NCBI GenBank assembly: GCA_013399895.1
Contig: VXBA01001607.1
Span: forward strand, 233,112 to 297,111
Length of the DNA: 64,000 bases
From: Serilophus lunatus
Taxonomy: Eukaryota; Chordata; Aves; Passeriformes; Eurylaimidae
Direction of reading: 5' to 3'
This document shows, one piece after another, positions 15,101-24,549 of the stretch. The position numbers and the translations under genes were made by a program. How positions within the stretch are numbered: position 1 is the first letter of the stretch; every line of letters starts with the position of its first letter. The notes under the pieces are model-generated. The model did no database searches. It was not told where the DNA came from and worked only from the letters and a program-made list of their open reading frames with translations.

Positions 15101-16246
15101 TTCTCATACCTCCTAAGATATTACCTCAAATACCTTGTAGTATAGAAGGGTTGGCAGTTGAATAGTAAAGCAATTAACTCCAATAATCAGCAATATGGGA
15201 AATTTAGCTTTTCCATCTATATGTTTTTGTACTTTTCTTTCCTCTGGAGATCAAATGATTCTGAGCTCACTCTTAAAGAAATTACCTTGGTTTTATTTGG
15301 TTAGAATAACTGTTACCACAGCCTGTAAATGGCTTATTTTTTTCTTTTACTTCCTTGCATTCTAGGGGAACACTAAAATGTCTGATAATAATTTTGTAAT
15401 AGTAATAAGAGGAGGAATAATAATAGCGAGAGAAGGAAATGTATTATGTAGTTAAAACAATTAGCTCCATATAAACCAAGGGTTTATTTCAACTTTATTT
15501 GAAAGGAATTCTATTTGTACACTATTTCAAAGCAACTTAAGTCCCCTTTCCACCACACAATAGGTACAGTCTCATTTCATCTTATGAACTTAAGCAGTTG
15601 TCCTGTCTGTTTAACTGATCCGCCTTTCTCAACTATGCTTGGATTTTCTGCTGCATGACTCTTCCTGAGTCATTATTGATAGCCATGGCCTTAATTAATG
15701 TTCTTCCATGTTGCACGTGGAATTGTCCTGTCCTCATTTCATCACTTTTTCTATTTTTTTTACCTTTTTTTATAGATATGTAAAGATTTCCTCATACACG
15801 TACTTTTTAAAGAAACCATGTACACAAATATGTATGTAGATACACACATTAGCATTATTCCAGCCCTGTTTTATCATTGCAGTATATTTCTTGCTGCAAA
15901 CCTCTATGTCTTTAACGTTATGAGCAGTTTTATCAATACCAGAGTTGTAAGTCAGTCTGTCGTGTTTATTGTGCTGCTCCTTGTGTATGTTTTATTTTTT
16001 TAAAATCGTTTAATGGTCAGTTTTATCATTATATCTATGTGCATGTGTATACATAAGCTTTAATTTTCTTTCGTGTTTGTGTATTTTGTGACCTAAAAAT
16101 AAAATTATTTTATTAATGCAGCTTGAGAACACTGAATAACCCACTTTATCTGTAGGCCTATGACTAAACTTGCTTTTTTTTTTTTTTTTCCTGCAGCCAA
16201 GAAAGCAACAGTGAACTTACTGGGTGAAGAAAAGAAGAGCACTTAA
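36..16246 (+). CDS. REEP5: REEP5 (receptor expression-enhancing protein 5), partial, exons 2-5
   Basis: REEP5 (TB2/DP1, HVA22 family) is an integral ER membrane protein that uses hydrophobic hairpins and an amphipathic helix to curve membranes and shape ER tubules; that role is family knowledge. The joined CDS is 36-129, 9511-9649, 14623-14791 and 16197-16246. It gives 150 residues, matching human residues 40-189 with no length change. The first 39 residues are encoded by an exon left of the window. In order the sequence shows a first hydrophobic hairpin ending GFGYPAY, the conserved KAIESPN and DDTQWLTYWVVYG segment, a second hydrophobic stretch, then a charged helical tail ending LLGEEKKST. 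All splice sites are canonical. The gene converges on SRP19, which lies on the other strand. Identification is near certain; no frameshift or missing conserved block was seen. Confidence 0.97.
2576..2652 (-). repeat. CR1 LINE 3'-end fragment
   Basis: The sequence from 'catagaatggtttgggttgg' through the 'ccatgggcaggga' block is the reverse complement of the usual bird CR1 3' end, so the element lies on the minus strand. Only about 75 bp is recognisable; what follows is unrelated. Confidence 0.85.
8244..8611 (-). other. Unrecognised overlapping open frames in REEP5 intron 2
   Basis: Two minus-strand frames of 94 and 84 codons overlap here (8327-8611 and 8244-8498). The first reads like ordinary protein, with segments such as GLNYFEIQYEDL, and a pyrimidine-rich tract ending ttttag precedes the frame. 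I do not recognise a family. It could be a decayed processed copy of a gene, an unannotated antisense exon, or chance. There is no promoter or poly(A) evidence. Confidence 0.2.
9511..9649 (+). CDS. REEP5: REEP5 coding exon 3
   Basis: The acceptor is ttcctttcag ending at 9510 and the donor is gtatgt from 9650; length 139 bp. It completes the Ser codon and encodes the highly conserved block IKAIESPNKDDDTQWLTYW followed by the second hydrophobic region ending FPFYYMLK. Human REEP5 has E where this has the first D of the DDD run. Confidence 0.97.
9650..14622 (+). other. REEP5: REEP5 intron 3
   Basis: A 5-kb AT-rich intron. No interspersed repeat was recognised. It carries an unexplained open frame at 13414-13674. 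The long minus-strand frames at 14256-14811 are shadows overlapping the next exon. Confidence 0.85.
13414..13674 (+). other. Unrecognised 86-codon open frame in REEP5 intron 3
   Basis: The ATG-initiated frame lies in an AT-rich intron and stays open upstream of the ATG for more than 20 further codons. Composition is protein-like: a lysine/arginine patch (AKKEKNRR), then an acidic-aromatic stretch (GLFEEDYVFYF). The family is unknown to me. It could be a cassette exon of REEP5, an old retrogene piece or chance; nothing in the sequence decides. Confidence 0.2.
14623..14791 (+). CDS. REEP5: REEP5 coding exon 4
   Basis: The acceptor is gttcttgtag ending at 14622 and the donor is gtgagc from 14792; length 169 bp. 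It encodes CGFLLWCMAPSPSNGAE, the IIRPFFLKHE motif and the start of the charged amphipathic C-terminal helix (DSVVKDLKDKAAE). It ends one base into an Ala codon. Confidence 0.97.
14792..16196 (+). other. REEP5: REEP5 intron 4
   Basis: A 1.4-kb AT-rich intron ending in an unusually long polypyrimidine tract (about 20 T at 16172-16190) just before the ctgcag acceptor. Nothing else was recognised. Confidence 0.85.
16197..16246 (+). CDS. REEP5: REEP5 coding exon 5 with stop
   Basis: The acceptor cctgcag ends at 16196. Fifty coding bases give (A)KKATVNLLGEEKKST and a TAA at 16244-16246, the same C terminus as mammalian REEP5. The 3'UTR follows. Confidence 0.97.
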
Positions 16247-16513
16247 ACTGGATAAAGTTTCCCTACTGCCTCCTTTGTGAAGCTTGATGTTACTGGGAAC
16301 TGTGGTATAAGTTTTAACAATATTGCCTTGGAAACATTTTGATATATTAAAGGAATGTGTTGTAAGTTTACTTACTATTTTGCTGTGTCTGATAGAGAAT
16401 ATGCATTTTTATTTAAAAGCAATGCAGTGGGCAGCATCTGAAGCTTAATGAAAGTATTTTATTCATCTTCATGCAGAAGGAATCTTTCAGTAATCTCTTT
16501 CTGCAGCAACATA

Positions 16514-16519
16514 AATAAA
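16514..16519 (+). terminator. REEP5: Proximal REEP5 poly(A) signal AATAAA
   Basis: AATAAA lies 268 bases after the stop codon, with a T/G-rich stretch (tagttgtctctttgtc) about 30 bases downstream. It would give a short 3'UTR. Confidence 0.5.
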
Positions 16520-18694
16520 AAGTATATATCCCTCAGGCTCTGCACTTTAGTTGTCTCTTTGTCTATGAAATTACTCTTAACACTTTGACCGTGGTGCATC
16601 TGGTAGCACAAAGCTGTTTTGTAAGGAAAATACTAATCTGAATGGAGCTTCTCAAATATACAAGGAATTATTGTGAGAGATGGCATAATGGATATATTTC
16701 CCACCAGTAAAGCTGTAAATTATGACATTACATGTTCTAGGCACCTGATGATAGAGATTATTCACTGTTGCATGTTTTGTTGTAACACAGTATTTGGCAC
16801 AGTGTGTGTATTCTTAAATGGATAAATACTAAAAATAGGAAAGAATAACTTCACTCAAGTGATCAAGCTTGTATTAGCATGAAGTAATTTGCTAGAAATG
16901 GATGCATTAAGTTGCAAAGATTAGCACAAGATGACTAAAGTACACCTCCTTGACAATTCTTTCTCAATGAAGTTGTCATATAAAATTGTTAATACAGTGC
17001 TTAAGATTGCACTCAAAAACACAGATCACCTTTCACCCTAAGGAGTAATACCATTTAAAAAGGTTTTTCCTGGATTCCCATTAAAATATCAACTCCATTG
17101 GGGGTCAGTCCCCAGAACTACATCACTGGTGGGATGGACTACAACCCCTTGAGCTTTTTCTGCCCATAAAAATCTGCAGTCTCTTCTGATTGTAATACCA
17201 ACTTTTCATGAGCACTGAATCTTTCTGAACAGAGATGCTCTTGTTGCTACTTGACATATTCGTGACCAATCAGTAAGAGTGCAACCAAAGTTGTTAAGAG
17301 AACAAGGGGATTTTTTAAAAACAATGTAGAAGAATATACTTTGTTTTAGATTTGCATCTATATGTCCTCTTTCACAGTGCAGTTTTTTCCAACAAATTCA
17401 GCATGAATGACTGAAATCTCCCTTTTCTCAGCTCCATGCTGGCATTTCTTTAAAGCCATCAGTACTGCTATGGCAGTTCTTATCACACAGAACATGAAGA
17501 AGGAAAGCTTAGGCTTCTGAAATGAGAAAAAGTGATTTGCAGTCCACAATATTGAATTCAAAAAATTTAATCCTAAAATAAACTTTCGAAGACTTTTAGC
17601 TTTCTGCAATGAGATAGTAAGGAAACATTCACTGTAAATTTTCAGATGCAAAAGAGTGAAGCACACAGTGCAACTCTGCAGGTCAGTTTTAACTTTGAGA
17701 CGTATGTTTTACAAAGAGATGTAAAAGTGTCTTAAGAGACTGCATTTTAAGCTTTAAGCTGAAAAACACAGCCCTTAGGGCTGCCAACTTGGATAGGGAA
17801 TATGAGACTCACTGTTCCTCATGTTCTGTAGGACATCGTGCAGATTGTCATTTGAAAGAAAAAATGTTTCTCACTGAAAGGAAAAGCTAATCATTCCATG
17901 ACAAGTTTTTGTTAAGAGGGGATATGCTGAAGAGAATAAAGTTTACAGCAAAGTTGTAGATGTAAACAAGTAAAAAGTCTAAAGTGACTCACCATTTAAC
18001 TGGTTTAATTTCTCGTCTTATCTTCCTCTGTTGTAAACCCACTGAATTTTTCTGTAAGCCTTACTAAATCCTAGTTCTATGTTTTAAACACAATCAGCTG
18101 TCATGTGGCCACTGTTAATTTACTTTCATCTCTTGAAATAAGAAGTAAATAGATAAAAATACATTAAGATAATAATCTATTTGATTTTGGTGCAAAGCAC
18201 TATGTAACTTAATTATCTTAAAGATGATGATAAATTTTAGACCTTATGAGCCTGTAATAAAGATAGGACTTACTTTTCATTTCTTATACTACTCAACAGT
18301 TCTTCCACTGTTATTAATGGGGATAAAACATTCTAGGTAAGTGTTAGGGAGGTGTGAAAACAGTCCTTTGCATCTCTCTCAGAGCTTAAAAGGCTTTAAA
18401 TCAACTTCTTATCTTCACAACTTGATATTACCAGCACATATACTCTGCTCTTGTCAGATTTCTACTTGAATTAGAAATGCAATCTGTTGTTAGCACAACT
18501 TGATCTTGGTTTTGCTTTTTGCCTTGATGCAAGTAGAAATGACTGAGTGTCTGCAGCAAGTTATCCTTTCCTGCAGGTAACTCCACTGGGCTGGCCCCGC
18601 AGATCAGTGCTTTTCTTCGTGTCTTCACAACATTTACATGAAAATGTTGGTACACACCTCTACTCCATGTCTATGCTGAAGTTGTAATGTGCTA

Positions 18695-18716
18695 AATAAA
18701 AATGGACACAAATAAA
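18695..18716 (+). terminator. REEP5: Possible distal REEP5 poly(A) signals
   Basis: Two AATAAA hexamers at 18695-18700 and 18711-18716 lie about 2.45 kb after the stop. Mammalian REEP5 transcripts have a 3'UTR of roughly this size, as I remember, so this may be the main end. Inference only. Confidence 0.35.
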
Positions 18717-20424
18717 GAGATTCTTATGGGACTGGTATGATGCCTCAGTATTTCTTAAGAACCTTTTATCTTAAGAGTGTTTAGGAAGGCAGAAGATTTT
18801 TCAGGATATTCCCTTTTTTTCCGCCACAAACTTCATTACTGTGGAACTAGTAGAAACCTCTCCGAAAGCTCAAAATACTTCTTTATGACAGTCTTAGGGT
18901 GCAACTTGAGCAGTTTAAGAGCATCATGCCTTATCAGAAGTGTAGGGAATTCAGATCTGTTCCCAACAGTGAGTATCATGAGCATCTGCCTATGCAGTGC
19001 AGCTTCCTAGGCGTCATGGCCTGGCTTACCTGGGGAATCATCATGGTTTAGTGTTCTTTAGAAATTTAGAGAGGAAAAATTGTAAACTACAGGGATTTCA
19101 AAGTTTTTTACTCACCCATTGGTTTCCTAGTGTCCCATACATGACCTAAACAAACAATGCTGCATATTGGTGGTGGTGGGCAGTGGTGTTAGAGTTCTTT
19201 CCGTTATCACTGTAAGTAGGACATTTCTTCTGCTTTTCCAAATTCAGCAAAAAGGACAAAAAAACCCCACAATCATAACATCACCACTAGTGATAATACA
19301 ATTGCAATTCTCCAAACTGAAGTAAGATAGTTAACAAAGAATAGAAGTTCTTGCAAGTGGTCTAATATTTGTCAGGTCAAACCCTGACAACTTTTTTGAA
19401 TTGTCCAGTCTTACCAACTCTTTTTAAATTGTCTGAGAATCAACTAAAATTATTATGACTAATTCCTCCTCCCATCTCCATTTCAGATTCAACCAATAAC
19501 AGCTTCCTTATGTGAAAGACAAAGAACAGAGTTTTGAAAAACAAAACCACAAATCCTTGTAGGTCATGGGAGACTGACAGTATTTTCTGTAAACTGCACC
19601 TCTGGCAAATATAAAGAACATCAGTCTTGTCTTCTAGAGAACTTCAACATCCAGTGCGATGGGATGAAACAGTAACTGAGGAATGACAACTTAGGACCAC
19701 TAACTTAGGACCTTGTGTGTATAACCACATTATTATAACTTTTTGAAATCTAGGTTTCCTACTGGTAGACAAAAAAGACACTCCAGTCCTTGACACAGAA
19801 AGAGACACAGCAGCTGTTCCATTGGAAACAGCACTACAGTGGAGACTACTCCTACCTGGAGTGTCCCCTGCTCTCCCTCAGGTCCCATGCTACCAAAGAC
19901 TGTCAGTTTCTTCCCATCTCCCTGACTCAGCCACTATAGCTTGCTGGATTCTCCAATCCCTTCAGGAACTTCAGCAAAGGGCAGATTATTAGGTAGCTAT
20001 TTTACCAGAGCTAACCTGTACCTAACCTGCAGCTGCACCAGTGCTGAGTGAACACCCATCGTGTTAAATGCTGCATGAACTGTCAAGCAGAAATTCTCCT
20101 TGCTTTTCCTCGTTCCAGCTGGGGCACCCAGTTTCTTCACTGAATGGATCAATTTAGTCTTATCGCATAATCTGATCTCCCACTTAGATTCATAATTTAT
20201 GGGCACTCACTGTCTTTGAAACTTCTACTGTATTTATCATGTGAACCAAATGACTCAACAGACTCAGAAGTTATAAAGCAATAGATGAAGAGAGCATTTG
20301 CATTGTTTTTCTTTAAGGGGAAAATAATCTCTTTGAAAAGAGACTTTTATCTTATGAGGTAGAATAACCCCATAAAGGCCAGGAAGAAGCCAAATAACTG
20401 GTATCCAGTGACAAAATGTGGGAG

Positions 20425-20695
20425 TATTTCAAAGCTGTGTCAGCAGAGGTTCAGACTTGGCATTGGGAAGCACTTCTTTACTGAGAGGGTTCTCAAACCC
20501 TGTAAAAGGCTTCCTAGAAAGGTGGTTGATGTCCCAAACCTACCAGCGTTATGAGGCATTTGGACAATACCCTCAGTATGGTGCTTTAAATGCTGGTCAG
20601 CTCTGAAGGTGTCAGGCAGTTGAATTAGTTTTAAGTCCCTTCCAACTGAAACCATGTATTCTATTTCGTGGCATTCCAGTCTATTTCATTCCACT
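20425..20695 (+). repeat. CR1 LINE 3' end
   Basis: Plus-strand match to the CR1 tail: 'ggttcagactt', 'cttctttactgagagggt', 'ggcatttggacaatacc', 'ggtcagctctgaaggtgtca' and 'cccttccaactgaaa'. It ends in decayed TATTC/ATTCC repeats, as CR1 subfamilies of this type do. It is 5' truncated with no coding capacity. Confidence 0.85.
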
Positions 20696-22395
20696 ACGTG
20701 TGTAACTACAGCTATATGTGCAGCTACAGAGAAGGAAACAAGGGAGCCATAACATCTCTCATGCTCTCAAGTACAGCATACAAATATCTCACCCCTGTGT
20801 GCTGCCCCAAAGGAGTTCTGGCTAAGAGTCCCTGTTAAGCACCCAAAAAGAACAGGAACAGCTGTTTTCCATAGTTGGTCTTTTTGAGAGATTTTTGAGA
20901 GATTTACTTCGTGGCTGAAAGTTGAGAACTACATGGGAAGTGACAGTGACGTGTCACCGTAAGTTAAAACACATTTCAAAATAACTTTTTAAAAGCTCCT
21001 TTTCCTTAAATTAAGAATGGAATAATTATGATTGAGCTTCTGGTACAGCAGCTGCAAGATATACATCCAAAAGAATAAACCATCTACCTCACAACAGTGC
21101 TGAATTTTCATTTTTAGTCATCCCTTTGTATTTTCAGACCTCCCTAATGCTTAATGTCAATGTTTCCATCCATTCCTGACACAGCAATTGTCATAAAGAT
21201 TGTTACAAGGATTCCGAGCTTAAATGGCCATTTCAAATGTTTAATCTTTATCTAGGTACCAAGAAAACTTACAGAGAAATAACAAGTGTATACTTTTAAA
21301 TAGCTGGACATGTATCTTCTGAGGGGATACCAGTTTAATACCTATATTTCTCCCGTTCTGGTGTGGAGTAAATTCCCACTCATCAATGCAGGCCTTTGTT
21401 AATACTGCCACCTACAGGAAACAAGGGACCACAGTGTCTTTTTACTAATATTGCTGCATAAACAAATTCTCACAGAAACTGTAAAAGCAAGGCAGGTCAA
21501 ATAAAAAGATGTCCATTAACATCCATTTTTTCACTCAAAAAAGCCCCTTGTCTTTTTATTCATAGCATTGAGATCAAAATTTGCAGTGTTTCTGAATTTT
21601 TACAGAGGTCTTGTCTGCACTTCCAGTCCCACAATGGCCTCTAAGCATCTGCCATGTTCCCAGGAGTGAGAGATGACCACTGAGGAACTGAGGTGACCTT
21701 GATCCCCTCAGTTTTAATCCTCTGAGGAACAAAGTTTAATAAAAATATAGAAGGCAAAACAGAAAGTCTGGTTTATAAACTTAATCCTGCTAGGAAGTTG
21801 TTCATTTGAACAATGTGCAGTATTATATATTTGAGCTCAGTGTCACCCTTTTTGGAAAACTTTCTCAGTCTTTCTCTGTATGATCCTTATGCTTCAAAAA
21901 AAACTTCACTATTTTGGATCCTTTGATTGAGAACGTTTGATGAGCAATACTACTAAGATTCTTTCTCACATACATACACAGCACAGACAAAATTATTGAT
22001 TTTGGACCACAGTAAGCAATATCCCATGAGACTCAACTCCTACCTATTTCAGCTGCCTGTACTCTAAAGCTCTGATTTACAATATTTAGGTATAACATGA
22101 TCATGACTTGGCTGGAGTCATTCTCCTTCACTAAACACCATGAAACTTAATTATTTTGTACCAATTAATCATCAGAGAACTCAACTTTATTTATAAATAA
22201 AGTTTCCAAAAAATTACTCAGCACTCAGGAAAAGCCAGGAATAACTCAAGCCTAACAATCAATATTAGGCAGTTACGGTTTTATACATCAAGTGTCCTTC
22301 ACTCCTCCTTGCAAACCTCATTTGATATTTTTCCCCATGTTGCAAGCCTTATGGTGACACATTACCCTAGAAAGGATCAAATCAGACAATGAGAC
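20696..22395. other. Intergenic DNA between REEP5 and the retroviral remnant
   Basis: AT-rich sequence with no open frame of note, no recognised repeat and no RNA gene. Confidence 0.6.
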
Positions 22396-23280
22396 TCATT
22401 TCCAAAACAACCTCTGAGACACTTGGGCCAAAGAGCACAGCAGTGGGTGGGAATACCACATTTCCTGGCACATACCAGCCTCTGGAAAGATCAACTGCAA
22501 TGGCTGGTTAAAGATCACCCTGAGAGGAATGGATGCTGGGGCCTTCACACGTGGGAATGCACATTTAGCCAAGGCCACCTTGTTAGCCAACATTCAGGGA
22601 TCTGCCAATTGGGCTGGGACTGCCCAATCTAAGCTTTAACATGCCGTAGAAGTGGATAAAGTTACTGCAGTGCACATTAAAAACATGCTGGGAAAGTCTT
22701 GGTTATCCCTAACTCAGGCAAAGGCAAACTGATCTCCAGGATTGCTTTTGCTCAAGGACCTGGGTGCACTTGGTGAATAATGTTGGAAAATTCTGGTGTG
22801 TGCCTCAAGAAGGGATTTGATTTTGGGTAAGAGTAGCTAATGAATTAAACCGTATGATGTTAATTACTGTGTAACACTGTCAATTATCATGTGTGTGGTG
22901 GCTAAATGCCCATCACCACACTGGGCCATGCTGGATCTGGGTATCTGAGCCTGACTCCCTTTTTAACCACCACATGGACGAAGAATGGACTTTAATGGAG
23001 CCAGACGAGCACAGCAGTGATGGAATCACAAATGGTTTCAATGTGCAACAGTCCAACACCACACACCATTTCTCCAGCCTGAAGCATTGTTCTGACAGGT
23101 AGGGACCAAGGCTCACTCAGTGAGGTCAATGAACTTTCATAGGAATTCTCCATAAACTGTGAAAATGTTATCTCTCTGTGTCTGTGTGCATCTCAAAATA
23201 TGTCTATGTACCCAGTGATGGGGTACTGGGAAGTGTGGGACCTAGCATGACGTAAATGACATGGAATAAAGGGTGCCTAC
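22396..23280 (+). mobile_element. Endogenous retrovirus internal remnant (3' part)
   Basis: This segment lies directly 5' of a complete LTR in the same orientation and ends in a purine-rich stretch (ggaataaagggtg), as expected of the region before a 3' LTR. Its base composition is more GC-balanced than the surrounding DNA. Short open frames at 22423-22632 and 22893-23102 are interrupted by stops, so it is not coding now. I could not assign it to gag, pol or env. No 5' LTR was found upstream. Confidence 0.5.
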
Positions 23281-23853
23281 TGTCCTGGCTTCAGTTGGGA
23301 TGCAGTGAATCTCCTTCCCAGTAGCTGGTTCAGTGCTGTGTTTTGGATTCAATGTGAGGATAATGCTGACAACACACTGACGCTTTAGCTGCTCCTGACC
23401 TGTGCTTACCTTAAGTCAAGGACTTTTCAGTGTCTCATGCTCTGCCTGTGAGCAGGTGTGGCAAGAAGCCAGGACAGGTGCCCCAAGCTGGCCAAAGATC
23501 ATCCATACCACATATCATCATGCCCAGTATGTAAACAGGGGGAATTGGCCAGGAGGAACCAGGAACTGCTGAGGAATAAGCTGGGCATAAGCAAACAGGT
23601 GGTGAGTAACTATGCATCACTAGCTTTTTGGAGGGCTTTTTTCACCCTTTAAAAAAATTGTACCAATAACAATTTTTACTAATTTTATTATAATTAGCAT
23701 CATTATATTTTACTTTGTTTAAATTATTAAACTGTTCTTACCTACACCCACAAATTTTTTCTTTCCTAATTATCCTCCCAACTCCCAACAGGGGTGGGGA
23801 GTGAGGGAGGGGCTGTGTGGGACTTAGTTCCCAGCTGGGGTTAGACCACAACA
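23281..23853 (+). mobile_element. ERVL-like LTR (3' LTR of the remnant)
   Basis: The LTR starts TGTCCTGGCTTCAG and ends in ccacaaca, giving TG...CA termini. Blocks typical of this songbird LTR family as I remember it are 'ggttcagtgctgtgttttgg', 'gtcaaggacttttcagt', 'catgcccagtatgtaaac', 'attattaaactgttctta' and 'cagctggggtta'. It is about 573 bp. A paralogue sits at 34132-34667 in the same orientation. It lies about 380 bp past the SRP19 poly(A) signal and is antisense to SRP19. Confidence 0.85.
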
Positions 23854-23990
23854 ACCAGGTTGCTCCAGGTCCCATCCAGCCTGGCCTTGAACACTTCTAG
23901 GGATGGGGCACCCACAACTTGTCTGGGCAACCTGACACATTCTTCACTACCCTCATAGTCAAGAATTTCTTCCTAATAGAAAAGAAATAG
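23854..23990 (-). repeat. CR1 LINE fragment abutting the LTR
   Basis: 'ccaggttgctcc', 'catccagcctggccttgaac', 'agggatggggcacccacaac' and 'aagaatttcttcctaat' are the reverse complement of the CR1 3' region. The part expected to its left is missing, and the LTR ends exactly there, so the retrovirus inserted into, or was deleted against, this CR1. Confidence 0.88.
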
Positions 23991-24232
23991 AATTAAGACA
24001 ATAATTACTGGCATAGTACAATTAAGACATTGCTTCACTAGCATAATGAAATGGCTTACTAAGACAAATACTTTTCTGATGCCTGGTATGGATAAGAATA
24101 TTTATTTACTTATTAAAAGCTGCATATTTCTCTGGAAAAAAAGATCCTCCCACCCACCCCACTTGATTATGATCTTCCACTTTTAAAAAGTGGACGCTAG
24201 CTTCAGACTTGCAGGTTGTGTGATAAACCAGA
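23991..24232. other. Short intergenic stretch downstream of SRP19
   Basis: AT-rich sequence with nothing recognised; it lies between the CR1 piece and the SRP19 poly(A) signal. Confidence 0.6.
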
Positions 24233-24238
24233 TTTATT
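24233..24238 (-). terminator. SRP19: SRP19 poly(A) signal AATAAA
   Basis: Plus-strand TTTATT reads AATAAA on the gene strand, 178 bases past the stop codon. This gives a short 3'UTR, plausible for this small gene. Confidence 0.6.
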
Positions 24239-24415
24239 GTTACACAGATGCAAGGCAGGGACATGCATTCCAGTTCCAAGAAAAGTAGGCAGGTCTACTG
24301 AGCTTCCCTTCTTTACTTCTTATTTGTATTTCTCACTTCAAAGCCGCAGCAACGTGTCCATCTGCACTTGTTGCAAGTACAACTATGCAATGTAACAATG
24401 ATTCCAGATGTGAAC

Positions 24416-24549
24416 TCACTTCTTCTTCTTCCCTTTACCTTTCTTGCCTCCCTCCCCTTGCTGAAGGCTTTGATCACTACCTCCCATCTTCTGAGTTCTT
24501 GTTTTCAGTTTGGGAATGGTTTCTGCAGCATACAGCATCACTGACTTAC
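24416..24549 (-). CDS. SRP19: SRP19 last coding exon
   Basis: Gene-strand acceptor ctag at 24550-24553; 134 bp; the stop TGA is at 24416-24418. It completes an Arg codon, then encodes KSVMLYAAETIPKLKTRTQK and the basic tail. Human has M where this has T in AAET, going by memory of the family sequence. Confidence 0.95.

Larger units (their letters stand above)
16247..20420 (+). other. REEP5 3'UTR and downstream DNA, no gene seen
   Basis: AT-rich sequence. The first part is REEP5 3'UTR, to about 16.54 or 18.73 kb depending on which poly(A) site is used. Short frames such as 17358-17666 (minus) and 19997-20206 (minus) have no recognisable product. No RNA gene or clear repeat was found. Confidence 0.6.
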
